A stretch of DNA of 64,000 nt from Cupriavidus sp. MP-37. Lineage in GTDB: Bacteria > Pseudomonadota > Gammaproteobacteria > Burkholderiales > Burkholderiaceae. Below the pieces are notes generated by a model, which did not search any database, was not told the DNA's origin, and worked only from the letters and a program-made list of their open reading frames with translations. Every line of letters begins with the position of its first letter. The first letter of the stretch is position 1. Both the position numbers and the translations under genes were made by a program. Below are positions 36,008-45,448 of the stretch, piece by piece. The stretch spans positions 1,449,001 through 1,513,000 of the forward strand of contig NZ_CP085344.1 in assembly GCF_020618415.1 (NCBI RefSeq), given 5' to 3'.

Positions 36008-36667
36008 ATGGCCAGGCAACAATTTGACCTGATCGTTTTCGACTGGGACGGGACGCTGATGGACTCGACCCCGACCATCGCCAAGTGCATCCAGCTCGCC
36101 AGCCGGGACCTGGGCCTGCCGGTGCCGGACGACAGCGCCGCCAGCCACGTGATCGGGCTGGGACTGAAGGACGCGCTGTCGTATGCGGTGCCGACGCTGG
36201 ATCCCGCCGACTATCCGCGGCTGGCCGAGCGCTACCGCTACCATTTCCTGACCCGCGACGCCGATCTCGTGCTGTTCGACGGCGTGCGCGAAATGCTCGA
36301 AACCCTGCGCGCGGAACACTATTTTCTCGGCGTGGCTACCGGCAAGACCCGCGTCGGCCTGCAGCGCGCGCTCGCGGCCAGCGGCCTGACGGCGCTGTTC
36401 GACGCCACCCGCTGTGCCGACGAGACCTTCTCCAAGCCGCACCCGGCCATGCTTCATGAGCTGACGCGCGAACTGGGCCAGGAAGTGGAGCGCACGGTGA
36501 TGATCGGCGACACCACCCATGACCTGCAGATGGCGGCCAACGCCGGCGCCAAGGGTTTGGGGGTCTGTTACGGCGCACACCCCGCCGAGTCGTTGCGCGC
36601 GATGGCGCCGGTGCACTGCGCCAGTTCGATCGCAGACCTGACCGAGTGGCTGCTGGCCCATGCCTGA
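36008..36667 (+). CDS. HAD-IA hydrolase, phosphoglycolate-phosphatase-like
   Basis: A 219-residue HAD-superfamily phosphatase. Motif I is VFDWDGTLMDS with the nucleophile Asp, motif II lies in GVATGKT, motif III is the Lys in SKPHPAML and motif IV is MIGDTTHDLQMA. Substrate is probably a small phosphate such as phosphoglycolate, but HAD substrates are hard to assign. It lies after rluC and its last 8 bases overlap the next gene. Confidence 0.88.
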   Translation: MARQQFDLIVFDWDGTLMDSTPTIAKCIQLASRDLGLPVPDDSAASHVIGLGLKDALSYAVPTLDPADYPRLAERYRYHFLTRDADLVLFDGVREMLETLRAEHYFLGVATGKTRVGLQRALAASGLTALFDATRCADETFSKPHPAMLHELTRELGQEVERTVMIGDTTHDLQMAANAGAKGLGVCYGAHPAESLRAMAPVHCASSIADLTEWLLAHA

Positions 36668-37058
36668 CGCGGCCTCCGGCCAGGCGCCGGTGCGGTTGTG
36701 CGCCGCCGATGCATTGCAGGAGGGCGGACTCGGCGTGCGCTTCTCGGTCGCGCTCGACCAGCGCGAGATCGGCGCCTTTGTGGTGCGTTTCGACGGCGTT
36801 GCCCATGCCTACCTGAACCAGTGCGCGCACGTGCCGATGGAGTTGGACTGGCAGGAGGGCCGGTTCTTCGATGCCTCGGGCCTATACTTGATGTGCGCCA
36901 CTCATGGCGCGGTGTACGCGCCGGATAGCGGCGAGTGCGTTGGCGGTCCCTGCCGCGGGGCCGCGCTGGCCAAGCTGGAAGTCGAAGAACGCGATGGCCA
37001 GGTCTACTGGCTGCCGCGCGGGCCTTACCGCGCGGCCGAGCCTTCGGACGGCGCCTGA
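36660..37058 (+). CDS. Rieske [2Fe-2S] protein
   Basis: A 132-residue small Rieske-fold protein. The cluster ligands are in NQCAHVPM (CxH) and LMCATHGAVYAPDSGECVGGPC (CxxH). It has no signal peptide, so it should be cytoplasmic, like small ferredoxins of dioxygenases or nitrite-reductase small subunits. Its start overlaps the HAD gene by 8 bases and the SppA gene follows by 23, so it belongs to this operon. Its redox partner is unknown. Confidence 0.88.
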   Translation: MPDAASGQAPVRLCAADALQEGGLGVRFSVALDQREIGAFVVRFDGVAHAYLNQCAHVPMELDWQEGRFFDASGLYLMCATHGAVYAPDSGECVGGPCRGAALAKLEVEERDGQVYWLPRGPYRAAEPSDGA

Positions 37059-37081
37059 ATGGATTTCCACGAGCGATTTGC

Positions 37082-38269
37082 ATGACAGAACAACAGAAAC
37101 CGCCTTCGGCCGAGCCGAATGAACCGGGCCAGCCGGACCAGCGCAAGCCCGCAGCGGACACTGGCCCGGCCGGAGCAGCGCCTGTGCCGGAATCCGAGCG
37201 CCTGGTGACCGCGGCGCGTGCCGAATTTCCGCTCGAAGACGAACTCCGCGCCGGCGATGATGCCGCGCGGCGCGAAGCACGCGAGCGCAAGGCGCGCCTG
37301 GCCGGCGCCACCGGCAGCGCTCAGGTGGGCGCAGGCTGGGAGCGCGACGTACTGGAAAAAGTGCTCACCGCATCGCTGCGCGAACAGCGCGCGGCGCGGC
37401 GCTGGCGCATCTTCTTCCGCCTGGTCACGCTGGGCCTGCTGGCGCTGATCCTGTTCGCGGTGTTCGACTTCAAGGGCGACGGCACCATCAGCGCCTCGGG
37501 CCGCCACACCGCGATGGTCACGCTCGAAGGCGAAATCGCCGCCGGCACGCCGGCCAGCGCCGAAGCGATCAATGCCTCGCTGCAGGCGGCCTTTGCCGAC
37601 AGCAATGCCGCCGGCGTGATCCTGAAGATCAATTCACCCGGCGGCTCGCCGGTGCAGGCAGGCATCATCAACGACGAGATCCACCGCCTGCGCGGCCTCT
37701 ACCCATCCAAGCCGCTCTATGTGGTGGTCGAGGAAATCTGTGCTTCCGGCGGATATTACGTGGCGGCGGCGGCCGACAAGATTTATGTCGACAAGGCCAG
37801 CATCGTCGGCTCGATCGGCGTGCTGATGGACGGCTTCGGCTTTACCGGGCTGATGGACAAGCTGGGCGTGGAGCGCCGGCTTTACACCTCGGGTGCCAAC
37901 AAGGGCATGCTCGACCCGTTCTCGCCGCAGGTGCCGAAGCAGAAGGCCTTTGCCGAGGCGATGCTCAAGCAGATCCACCAGCAGTTCATCGACGTGGTCA
38001 AGGAAGGCCGCGGCGACCGGCTCAAGGACGACCCGGAGCTGTTTTCCGGCCTGTTCTGGTCGGGCGAGCGCAGCGTCGCGCTGGGTCTGGCCGACGGCCT
38101 CGGCAGTGCCGAATACGTGGCGCGCGACCTGTTCAAGGCCGAGGACATCGTCGACTACACGGTCAAGGAGAACATCGCCGAACGCGTGGCCAAGCGCTTC
38201 GGCGCGGCCGTGGGCACGGCGGCGATGAAGACCATGCTGTGGAGCACCGGCATGCAAGGCATGCGCTGA
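37082..38269 (+). CDS. sppA: S49-family signal peptide peptidase SppA
   Basis: A 395-residue membrane serine peptidase that degrades cleaved signal peptides. A hydrophilic, Glu/Ala-rich N-terminus of about 100 residues precedes one membrane helix (about 118-138, LGLLALILFAVF). The protease domain contains VILKINSPGGSPVQAG and the nucleophile region EICASGGYYVAAAADKIYVD. It has the single-domain (about 300-residue core) form rather than the double-length E. coli form. The ATG is at 37082. Confidence 0.9.
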   Translation: MTEQQKPPSAEPNEPGQPDQRKPAADTGPAGAAPVPESERLVTAARAEFPLEDELRAGDDAARREARERKARLAGATGSAQVGAGWERDVLEKVLTASLREQRAARRWRIFFRLVTLGLLALILFAVFDFKGDGTISASGRHTAMVTLEGEIAAGTPASAEAINASLQAAFADSNAAGVILKINSPGGSPVQAGIINDEIHRLRGLYPSKPLYVVVEEICASGGYYVAAAADKIYVDKASIVGSIGVLMDGFGFTGLMDKLGVERRLYTSGANKGMLDPFSPQVPKQKAFAEAMLKQIHQQFIDVVKEGRGDRLKDDPELFSGLFWSGERSVALGLADGLGSAEYVARDLFKAEDIVDYTVKENIAERVAKRFGAAVGTAAMKTMLWSTGMQGMR

Positions 38270-38287
38270 AGCCTGCCGCGCGCAGCC

Positions 38288-38321
38288 ATGACAAAGGGGG
38301 CGCCGGCGCCCCCTTTGTCAT
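38288..38321. terminator. Bidirectional hairpin between convergent sppA and methyltransferase genes
   Basis: A 34-base perfect inverted repeat, arms 38288-38304 and 38305-38321, folds to a long GC-rich stem with A and T at the base. It lies between two convergent stops and suits termination in both directions. Confidence 0.75.
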
Positions 38322-38351
38322 TTCCGTTCCGCCTGCGTTGCGCGCTTTCGC

Positions 38352-39083
38352 CTATATGGCGAGCAGCGAGAAGATCGCCGGGCGCTTGTGCAGCGCGATC
38401 CGCTCGGGGCGCCAGTCCGACAGCGGCAGCGTGACGATGGTCTCGCCGGGCAGGGTCAGGTCGACCGCCACGGACAGCAGCGTGGTGCCGGCACAGTGCT
38501 GGCGCATGGCGTCCAGCAGCGCGCCGTTGCGGTACGGCGTTTCGATGAAGACCTGGGTCTGGCTGGCCTTGCGCGAGCGCTGTTCCAGTTCGCGCAGCCG
38601 CTGCGCGCGCTCGCTGGCATCGACCGGCAGGTAGCCGTTGAAGGCAAAGCTCTGGCCGTTCAGGCCCGAGCCCATCACCGCCAGCAGGATCGAACTGGGT
38701 CCCACCAGCGGCCGCACGCGGATGCCGCGCGCATGCGCCAGCCGCACCAGGTCGGCGCCCGGGTCGGCCACTGCCGGTACGCCGGCCTCTGACAGCAGGC
38801 CGCCGTCGCGGCCGGCCTGCAGCGGCGCCAGCAGCGCCGCCAGCGCGTCGGCGCGCGTATTGACATTCAGTTCCTGGATCTCGATCTGCTGGATCGGGCG
38901 CGCCAGCGGCGTGGTTTCGCCCAGCTTCTTCAGGAAGGCGCGCGCGGTCTTGGCGTTCTCGGCGACAAGGTAGTCCAGTCCGGCCGCGACCTGCTGCACG
39001 CCGGCCGGGATTACGTCGGCCAGCGGGTCGGCTTTGTCGCGCTTGCCGAGGGTATTGGGGATCAGGTACAGGGTGCCGCTCAT
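38352..39083 (-). CDS. SAM-dependent methyltransferase of the RsmI/tetrapyrrole-methylase family
   Basis: A 243-residue protein of the tetrapyrrole methylase fold. It has GTLYLIPNTLGKRD at the start, SEAGVPAVADPGADLVRLAH and VRPLVGPSSILLAVMGSGLNGQ, like RsmI (2'-O-methylation of 16S C1402). It is shorter than RsmI (about 280-290) and lacks its usual C-terminal part, so it may be a paralogue with another substrate. It follows maf on the minus strand after 25 bases. Confidence 0.85.
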   Translation of the reverse strand: MSGTLYLIPNTLGKRDKADPLADVIPAGVQQVAAGLDYLVAENAKTARAFLKKLGETTPLARPIQQIEIQELNVNTRADALAALLAPLQAGRDGGLLSEAGVPAVADPGADLVRLAHARGIRVRPLVGPSSILLAVMGSGLNGQSFAFNGYLPVDASERAQRLRELEQRSRKASQTQVFIETPYRNGALLDAMRQHCAGTTLLSVAVDLTLPGETIVTLPLSDWRPERIALHKRPAIFSLLAI

Positions 39084-39108
39084 CGTGGGTAGGTGCGGTG
39101 GGTGCAGA

Positions 39109-39708
39109 TCATGCGGTAAGGAGAGGGTAGCCGGCCTGGCGCAGCATGCCGGTCAGCGCGATCAGCGGCAGGCCGACCAGCGCGGTGGGATCGTCGGACT
39201 CGACCCGCGCCAGCAGCGTGATGCCGAGTCCCTCGGATTTGGCGCTGCCGGCCACGTCGTAGGGGCGCTCCAGCTGCAGGTAGGTCTCGATTTCGGCGTC
39301 GCTCAGGTCGCGCAGTGTCACCCGGGTCTGCACGTCGGCCAGCTGTGCGGTCCCCGTGCGGGAATCCAGCAGGCACAGTGCCGAATGGAAGGTGGCGGTG
39401 CGCCCGCGCATGCGGCGCAGTTGGGCCACGGCGTTGTCATGCGTGCCCGGCTTGCCCATCTGGGCGCCGTCCAGCGTCAGCACCTGGTCGGAGCCGATCA
39501 CCAGCGCGCCGGGGTGGCGCGCCGCAATGGCCTCGGCCTTGCGCTGCGACAGCCGCAGCGCCGTGGCCTCGGGTGATTCGCCGGCCAGCGGGGTTTCGTC
39601 GATGTCCGGCACCGCGACTTCGAAGGGGATGCGCAGCCGTTCCAGCAGTTCGCGGCGGTAGGGCGAGCCGGAGCCAAGGATCAGCCGGGGGCGGGTGTCT
39701 GGAGGCAT
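39109..39708 (-). CDS. Maf-like nucleotide pyrophosphatase
   Basis: A 199-residue Maf/HAM1-like protein. Motifs are LILGSGSPYRRELLERL at the start, the DETPLAGES loop, GSDQVLTLDG and LVGLPLIALTGMLRQ. Maf proteins hydrolyse modified or canonical nucleoside triphosphates and are linked to septum control; the YceF-type members act on m7GTP. The ATG at 39708 is chosen as the family N-terminus. The next gene on the plus strand, yceD, is divergent. Confidence 0.9.
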   Translation of the reverse strand: MPPDTRPRLILGSGSPYRRELLERLRIPFEVAVPDIDETPLAGESPEATALRLSQRKAEAIAARHPGALVIGSDQVLTLDGAQMGKPGTHDNAVAQLRRMRGRTATFHSALCLLDSRTGTAQLADVQTRVTLRDLSDAEIETYLQLERPYDVAGSAKSEGLGITLLARVESDDPTALVGLPLIALTGMLRQAGYPLLTA

Positions 39709-39757
39709 AAGTAATGGAATCAGGGCTGGAAGCCGTGTGGCTTCCGGAGCAAGGCCT

Positions 39758-39787
39758 TTGACCTCGGGAAGGTTTACACCGTATAAT
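39758..39787 (+). promoter_or_regulatory. Sigma-70 promoter of yceD-rpmF
   Basis: TTGACC (39758-39763) and a perfect TATAAT (39782-39787) are separated by 18 bases. A leader of about 110 bases precedes yceD. Confidence 0.8.
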
Positions 39788-39902
39788 CGCGCGTTTAGCC
39801 GCATCCGCACCCGGGCGCAGTGCCGCCAATGTGCGCGGCCCGCAGTCCGTCAGGCAAGGAATGTGGCGAACCCGTCATTGATTTGCGACAGGAGCCACGC
39901 AC

Positions 39903-40493
39903 ATGACCCAGCCGATCGACCTGCGCGCGCTTGACCTCTTCGCCATGTGCCGAAAGGGTGAAAGCCTGGCCGGCGACGTGGCGGTGCGGGATTTGCCGCG
40001 CATCTTAGCCGAGACCGCCGCGCAAGCGCCAGCCTCGGCACCCGATGAGACCTTCGCCTATACGGCCACCGGCTTCGTGCGCGAAGAGGCGGCCGAGCCC
40101 GGCGCCCCGGTGGCGCAGCGGCTGTTCCTCGACGTGACGGTGCAGGGCCGGATGTGGCTGGATTGCCAGCGCTGCCTGGCGCCCTATGCCGAGCCAATCG
40201 ACACGGCGACGCGTTTCGAGGTGGTGGAAAGCGAGGAAGCGGCCGACGCCGCGCCGATGGACGACGACGAAGTCGACGTGATCGCCGGCTCGAAGCGGTT
40301 CTCGCTGCTGGAACTGATTGAAGATGAAGTGCTGCTGGCATTGCCGGTGGCACCCAAGCATGACGTCTGCCCGACCGTGCACGAAAGCCTCGTGACCGGA
40401 ACGGACGGCGAGGCCCAGCCCGAAGCTGAGCCTGAGGAAGAAAAGCGGCCTTCGCCCTTCGCGGCGCTGGCCGGCCTGAAGACCCGGCACTGA
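39903..40493 (+). CDS. yceD: DUF177 protein YceD
   Basis: A 196-residue YceD/DUF177 protein, usually encoded just before rpmF and linked to 23S rRNA accumulation. The conserved pair of Cys is in LDCQRCLAPY. An acidic segment and a Glu-rich tail (PEAEPEEEKRPSP) follow. It lies 119 bases before rpmF on the same strand. Confidence 0.93.
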   Translation: MTQPIDLRALDLFAMCRKGESLAGDVAVRDLPRILAETAAQAPASAPDETFAYTATGFVREEAAEPGAPVAQRLFLDVTVQGRMWLDCQRCLAPYAEPIDTATRFEVVESEEAADAAPMDDDEVDVIAGSKRFSLLELIEDEVLLALPVAPKHDVCPTVHESLVTGTDGEAQPEAEPEEEKRPSPFAALAGLKTRH

Positions 40494-40612
40494 AGCCGCC
40501 AGCGCGCGGCCTGCAGGGTCTTGCAGGTGAATCTGAAGCATCCGGCCGGGCCCCGGCTACGCCTTGGGCGGGATGCGTGTGTTAATATTGAAAAATTCTC
40601 GAAGGAGTCATC

Positions 40613-40792
40613 ATGGCTGTTCAACAGAACAAGAAGTCGCCGTCCAAGCGCGGCATGCACCGTTCGCACGACCACCTGTCGGCCGCGCCGCTGGCAGTCG
40701 AGCCGACCACCGGCGAAACCCACCTGCGCCACCACGTGAGCCCGAACGGCTACTACCGCGGTCGCAAGGTCATCAAGACCAAGAACGACTGA
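40613..40792 (+). CDS. rpmF: 50S ribosomal protein L32
   Basis: A 59-residue basic protein with the L32 start [19 protein letters not shown] and end [14 protein letters not shown]. It has no Cys zinc motif. The ATG follows GAAGGAG. In many proteobacteria rpmF heads the plsX-fab cluster, as here, but a strong terminator separates them. Confidence 0.96.
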   Translation: MAVQQNKKSPSKRGMHRSHDHLSAAPLAVEPTTGETHLRHHVSPNGYYRGRKVIKTKND

Positions 40793-40863
40793 TAGCTTCG
40801 CTAGGCGTGACGTTGCGTCTCGCTCGCGCATGCCTGTGGGTCGGACAATAATCGGTCAGACAC

Positions 40864-40894
40864 AAAAAAGCGGCAAGATCGTTGCCGCTTTTTT
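40864..40894. terminator. Strong terminator between rpmF and plsX
   Basis: A 13-bp stem (40864-40876 with 40882-40894) has a five-base loop, with A-rich left and T-rich right arms. It follows rpmF by 71 bases and precedes plsX by 63, so plsX needs read-through or its own promoter. Confidence 0.9.
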
Positions 40895-40957
40895 GTTGGG
40901 CGCTCGGGATTCCCGCCGGGCGTGGCGTGCGCCGCCGCGCTATCCGTACCAGGAACA

Positions 40958-42037
40958 ATGACGATCAAAATCGCTATCGACTGCATGGGCGGCGATCACG
41001 GTGTTTCCGTGACGGTGCCCGCGGCGATCAGTTTTCTTTCCCGCCACGACGATGCCGAGATGGTGCTGGTCGGCTTGCCCGACGCCATCCGGGCGCAGCT
41101 GAAGAAGCTGCACGCGCTGGACCATCCGCGCGTCAGCATCGTCGAGGCCACCGAGGTCATCACCATGGATGACCCGGTCGAGGTGGCACTGCGCAAGAAG
41201 CGCGACTCCTCGATGCGCGTTGCCGTGACACAAGTCAAGGAAGGCGTGGCCGGCGCCTGCATCTCCGCCGGCAACACCGGCGCGCTGATGGCGGTATCGC
41301 GCTATGTGCTGAAGACGCTCGAGGGCATCGAGCGTCCGGCCATCGCCACCACCATTCCCAACGAACAGGGCTGGGGCACCACGGTGCTGGACCTGGGCGC
41401 CAATGCCGACTGCGAGCCCGAGCACCTGCTGCAGTTCGCGCGCATGGCCGAGGCCATGGTGGCCGTGGTCGATCACAAGGAACACCCCACGGTGGGCCTG
41501 CTGAACATCGGCGAGGAAGTCATCAAGGGCAACGAGGTGGTCAAGCGCGCCGGCGAACTGCTGCGCGCCTCGGAGCTGAACTTCTACGGCAACGTGGAGG
41601 GCAACGACATCTTCAAGGGCACCACCGACATCGTGGTCTGCGACGGCTTCGTCGGCAATGTGGCGCTCAAGAGCACCGAGGGCCTGGCCAAGATGATCGG
41701 CAGCATGATCAAGGAAGAATTCACCCGCTCGTGGTTCACCAAGCTGCTGGCGGCGGTTGCCATGCCGGTGCTGTCGCGCCTGGCCAAGCGGCTCGACCCG
41801 GCGCGCTACAACGGCGCGTCGCTGCTGGGCCTGCGCGGGCTGGTGATCAAGAGTCACGGCTCGGCCGATGCCCATTCTTTTGAGTGGGCTATCAAACGCG
41901 GGTATGATGCCGCCAAGAATGGCGTGATCGCCCGCATCACCCGGGCCTTTGCCGATAAATCCAGCGCCGCAGGCGGTGCCCAGCCCGCCCCGGAGACAGA
42001 GGCGCCTGGCGCGCATCCCAGCCCCCACGTCGCCTGA
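40958..42037 (+). CDS. plsX: Phosphate acyltransferase PlsX
   Basis: A 359-residue enzyme that makes acyl-phosphate from acyl-ACP and phosphate, the first step of the PlsX/PlsY route to phosphatidic acid. Typical stretches are [11 protein letters not shown] at the start, [29 protein letters not shown] and [16 protein letters not shown]. The ATG is at 40958. It begins the fatty-acid and phospholipid cluster. Confidence 0.96.
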   Translation: MTIKIAIDCMGGDHGVSVTVPAAISFLSRHDDAEMVLVGLPDAIRAQLKKLHALDHPRVSIVEATEVITMDDPVEVALRKKRDSSMRVAVTQVKEGVAGACISAGNTGALMAVSRYVLKTLEGIERPAIATTIPNEQGWGTTVLDLGANADCEPEHLLQFARMAEAMVAVVDHKEHPTVGLLNIGEEVIKGNEVVKRAGELLRASELNFYGNVEGNDIFKGTTDIVVCDGFVGNVALKSTEGLAKMIGSMIKEEFTRSWFTKLLAAVAMPVLSRLAKRLDPARYNGASLLGLRGLVIKSHGSADAHSFEWAIKRGYDAAKNGVIARITRAFADKSSAAGGAQPAPETEAPGAHPSPHVA

Positions 42038-42089
42038 GCGCCACGCGCGCCGGTCGAGGATGCCGGCGGGCCATACGATCCGACAATAC

Positions 42090-43070
42090 ATGACCAAGTA
42101 CGCAAAAATCATCGGTACCGGGAGCTACCTGCCTCCGCGGCGCGTGACCAACCATGACCTGGCCGCGCAGCTTGCCGAGAAAGGCATCGAGACCAGCGAC
42201 GAGTGGATCGTCTCGCGCAGCGGCATCTCGGCGCGCCACTGGGCCGAGCCCGATGTGACCAGCAGCACGCTGGCGGTCAAGGCTGCCGAGCAGGCCATCG
42301 AGGCCGCCGGCATCGACCGCCAGGACATCGACCTGATCATCGTCGCCACCTCGACGCCGGACTTCGTGTTTCCCAGCACCGCCTGCATCGTGCAGGAAAA
42401 GCTGGGCATCACCAATCATTGCCCGGCGTTCGACCTGCAGGCAGTGTGCTCGGGCTTTGTGTATGCGCTGGCCACGGCCGACAAATTCATCCGCAGCGGC
42501 TCGCACCGCAATGTGCTGGTGATCGGCACCGAAGTGTTCTCGCGCATCCTCGACTTCAACGACCGCACCACCTGCGTGCTGTTCGGCGATGGCGCCGGCG
42601 CGGTGGTGCTGTCGGCGTCCGACGAGCCGGGCATCCTGTCCAGCGCCATGCACTCGGACGGCAGCCATGTCGACATCCTGTGCGTGCCGGGCAACGTCGC
42701 CGGCGGCAACATCACCGGCAACCCGTTCCTGCACATGGATGGCCAGGCGGTGTTCAAGCTCGCCGTCAACGTGCTCGACAAGGTGGCGCGCGAAGCCATG
42801 GAAGCCGCGAGCGTGTCGCCGGACCAGGTCGACTGGCTGATTCCGCACCAGGCCAATATCCGCATCATGCAGGGCACGGCGAAGAAGCTGGGCCTGCCGG
42901 CCGAGCGCATGGTCGCCACCGTGCACGAGCATGGCAACACCTCGGCCGCGTCGATCCCGCTGGCGCTGGACGTCGCCGTGCGCGACGGCCGCATCCGCCC
43001 GGGCCACACCGTGCTGATGGAAGGCGTGGGCGGCGGCTTCACCTGGGGTGCGGTGCTGCTGCGCATGTGA
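42090..43070 (+). CDS. fabH: 3-oxoacyl-ACP synthase III
   Basis: A 326-residue KAS III, which condenses acetyl-CoA with malonyl-ACP to start fatty acid synthesis. The catalytic Cys is C120 in [12 protein letters not shown]; the His and Asn are in [12 protein letters not shown] and [12 protein letters not shown]. It begins 52 bases after plsX. Confidence 0.96.
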   Translation: MTKYAKIIGTGSYLPPRRVTNHDLAAQLAEKGIETSDEWIVSRSGISARHWAEPDVTSSTLAVKAAEQAIEAAGIDRQDIDLIIVATSTPDFVFPSTACIVQEKLGITNHCPAFDLQAVCSGFVYALATADKFIRSGSHRNVLVIGTEVFSRILDFNDRTTCVLFGDGAGAVVLSASDEPGILSSAMHSDGSHVDILCVPGNVAGGNITGNPFLHMDGQAVFKLAVNVLDKVAREAMEAASVSPDQVDWLIPHQANIRIMQGTAKKLGLPAERMVATVHEHGNTSAASIPLALDVAVRDGRIRPGHTVLMEGVGGGFTWGAVLLRM

Positions 43071-43153
43071 TACGCGGCCGGCGCCAGGGCGTGCCGCGCA
43101 GGCACGATCCGGCGCGGCGCCGGCTCCCGATTTCTTGTTAGGGTTTCCATCCG

Positions 43154-44083
43154 ATGAAATTCGCTTTCGTATTTCCCGGCCAGGGTTCGCAGTCGGTCGG
43201 CATGCTCAATGCCTTCGCCGACAACGCCGTGGTGCGCGCCACCGTCGAAGAAGCCTCGGCCGCGCTCGGCCAGGATCTCGGCCGCCTGATCGCCGAAGGC
43301 CCTGCCGAAGAACTGAACCTGACCACCAATACGCAGCCGGTGATGCTGACCGCCGCCGTGGCGATCTACCGCGCCTGGCTCGAGGCCGGCGGCCCGGCGC
43401 CGGCGCTGGTCGCCGGCCACAGCCTCGGCGAGTACTCCGCGCTGGTGGCTGCGGGCGTGATTCCGTTTGCCGACGCGGTACCGCTGGTGCGTTTCCGCGC
43501 CCAGGCCATGCAGGAAGCCGTGCCGGTGGGCGAGGGCGGCATGGCTGCGATCCTCGGCCTGTCGGACGACGACGTGCGTGCCGCGTGCGCCGAAGCATCG
43601 GCCGCCGGCGTGGTCGAGGCAGTCAACTTCAACGCGCCATCGCAGGTGGTGATCGCCGGCCACAAGGGCGCGGTCGAGAAGGCCTGCGAAATCGCCAAGG
43701 CCAAGGGCGCCAAGCGCGCGCTGCCGCTGCCGGTGTCGGCGCCGTTCCACTCGTCGCTGCTGAAGCCGGCTTCGGACCGCCTGCGCGAGCGCATGGCCGG
43801 CCTGGCGTTTTCGGCGCCGTCGATCCCGCTGGTGAACAACGTCGACGTCGCCATCGTCAACGATCCGGAAGCGATCAAGGATGCGCTGGTGCGCCAGGCC
43901 GCCGCGCCGGTGCGCTGGGTCGAATGCGTGCAGAAGATGGCCGCCGAAGGCATCACCCACGTGATCGAATGCGGTCCGGGCAAGGTGCTGGCCGGCATGA
44001 CCAAGCGCATCGACGGCAACCTGAGCGGCGGCGCGATTTTCGATCCGGCCTCGCTGCAGGACACGCTGGCATTGCTGAAGTAA
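43154..44083 (+). CDS. fabD: Malonyl-CoA:ACP transacylase
   Basis: A 309-residue transacylase that loads malonate on ACP. Motifs are FVFPGQGSQSVGM, the nucleophile S90 in VAGHSLGEYSALVA, the Gln/Arg region RFRAQAMQEAV and VSAPFHSSLL with the catalytic His. It lies between fabH and fabG in the conserved cluster. Confidence 0.97.
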   Translation: MKFAFVFPGQGSQSVGMLNAFADNAVVRATVEEASAALGQDLGRLIAEGPAEELNLTTNTQPVMLTAAVAIYRAWLEAGGPAPALVAGHSLGEYSALVAAGVIPFADAVPLVRFRAQAMQEAVPVGEGGMAAILGLSDDDVRAACAEASAAGVVEAVNFNAPSQVVIAGHKGAVEKACEIAKAKGAKRALPLPVSAPFHSSLLKPASDRLRERMAGLAFSAPSIPLVNNVDVAIVNDPEAIKDALVRQAAAPVRWVECVQKMAAEGITHVIECGPGKVLAGMTKRIDGNLSGGAIFDPASLQDTLALLK

Positions 44084-44099
44084 GCAACAGGACAACCGC

Positions 44100-44849
44100 A
44101 TGACCAAACTTCTCGACAATCAGGTTGCGCTGGTCACCGGCGCCTCGCGCGGCATCGGCCGCGCCATCGCGCTCGAACTGGCGCGCCAGGGCGCGACCGT
44201 GATCGGCACCGCTACCAGCGAAGCCGGCGCGGCCGGCATCACCGACTACCTCGGCGCCGAAGGCCTGAAGGGCAAGGGCGCCGTGCTCAACGTCAACGAC
44301 GCCGCTGCCTGCGACGCGCTCATCGACGAGATCGTCAAGAGCCACGGCGGCATCGGCGTGCTGGTCAACAATGCCGGCATCACGCAGGACCAGCTGGCGA
44401 TGCGCATGAAGGACGAGGACTGGCTGGCCGTGATCCAGACCAACCTGACTTCCGTGTTCCGCCTGTCGCGCGCGGTACTGCGCCCGATGATGAAGGCCCG
44501 CCAGGGCCGCATCATCAATATCACTTCGGTGGTGGGCTCGGTCGGCAATCCCGGCCAGATGAACTACTCCGCGGCCAAGGCAGGCGTGGCCGGCATGACC
44601 CGCTCGCTGGCCGCCGAGATCGGCAGCCGCAACGTGACCGTCAACTGCGTCGCGCCGGGCTTTATCGACACCGACATGACCAAGGCGCTGTCCGAAGAGC
44701 AGCATGCTTCGCTCAAGACCCAGATCCCGCTGGGCCGCCTGGGGCAGCCCGAGGATATCGCCAATGCGGTCGCCTTCCTGGCCGGTCCGCAAGCCGCCTA
44801 CATCACTGGCACCACCCTGCATGTGAACGGCGGGATGTACATGAATTGA
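44100..44849 (+). CDS. fabG: 3-oxoacyl-ACP reductase
   Basis: A 249-residue short-chain dehydrogenase that reduces 3-oxoacyl-ACP with NADPH. The cofactor loop is VTGASRGIGRAIA, the NNAG motif is present, and the catalytic Ser-Tyr-Lys lie in NITSVVGSVG and NYSAAKAG. It starts 16 bases after fabD. Confidence 0.97.
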   Translation: MTKLLDNQVALVTGASRGIGRAIALELARQGATVIGTATSEAGAAGITDYLGAEGLKGKGAVLNVNDAAACDALIDEIVKSHGGIGVLVNNAGITQDQLAMRMKDEDWLAVIQTNLTSVFRLSRAVLRPMMKARQGRIINITSVVGSVGNPGQMNYSAAKAGVAGMTRSLAAEIGSRNVTVNCVAPGFIDTDMTKALSEEQHASLKTQIPLGRLGQPEDIANAVAFLAGPQAAYITGTTLHVNGGMYMN

Positions 44850-44971
44850 TGGTTTTCCGGCGGTGTTTTTCGGCAAAGAAGCCGGAAGAAGCTGCCGGAA
44901 GTCGTAGTTTTCCGAACCAATCGGGCGCGATTCTTGCAAAGCTTGGCAGGCAGCATTTCTGTTGTCCCAAA

Positions 44972-44982
44972 CCTGCTAAAAT
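44972..44982 (+). promoter_or_regulatory. Candidate extended -10 promoter for acpP
   Basis: An extended -10 element TGCTAAAAT (44974-44982) lies 36 bases before the acpP ATG; the -35 region is weak (TTGTCC is too close). acpP is highly expressed, so a promoter here is plausible in addition to read-through. Confidence 0.45.
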
Positions 44983-45018
44983 GCGCCCACTTTTTGTCGA
45001 ACTTCCCTGGAGGGTTAC

Positions 45019-45258
45019 ATGGACAATATCGAACAACGCGTCAAGAAAATCGTGGCAGAACAGCTTGGCGTGGCCGAGGCAGACATCAAGAACGAATCGT
45101 CGTTCGTGAACGATCTCGGTGCGGACTCGCTGGACACGGTTGAACTCGTGATGGCGTTGGAAGATGAATTCGGCATGGAAATTCCTGATGAGGAAGCCGA
45201 AAAGATCACGACCGTGCAACAGGCTATCGACTACGCCACCGCGCACGTCAAGGCCTAA
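45019..45258 (+). CDS. acpP: Acyl carrier protein
   Basis: A 79-residue acidic carrier. S37 in [10 protein letters not shown] takes the 4'-phosphopantetheine, which the acpS product of this window would add. The ATG follows GGAGGG. It sits between fabG and fabF as usual. Confidence 0.98.
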
Positions 45259-45448
45259 GCCCGTCGTCTCTGCATTCCGAGCCACAGAAGGCAGGTGGGC
45301 GGGCCGTTGCGGCCGCGCCTCGCTGTTTTCTGTGGCTTTCGTCTGTTCGAAGAAGCAGAATGGAATGAGCTTCGCCGCGCCGCCCGCTGGGCCGGCGGCG
45401 GGCAACTCCGCATTCCGTTCCCGTTTCACGCACCCGTAGGAAAACATA

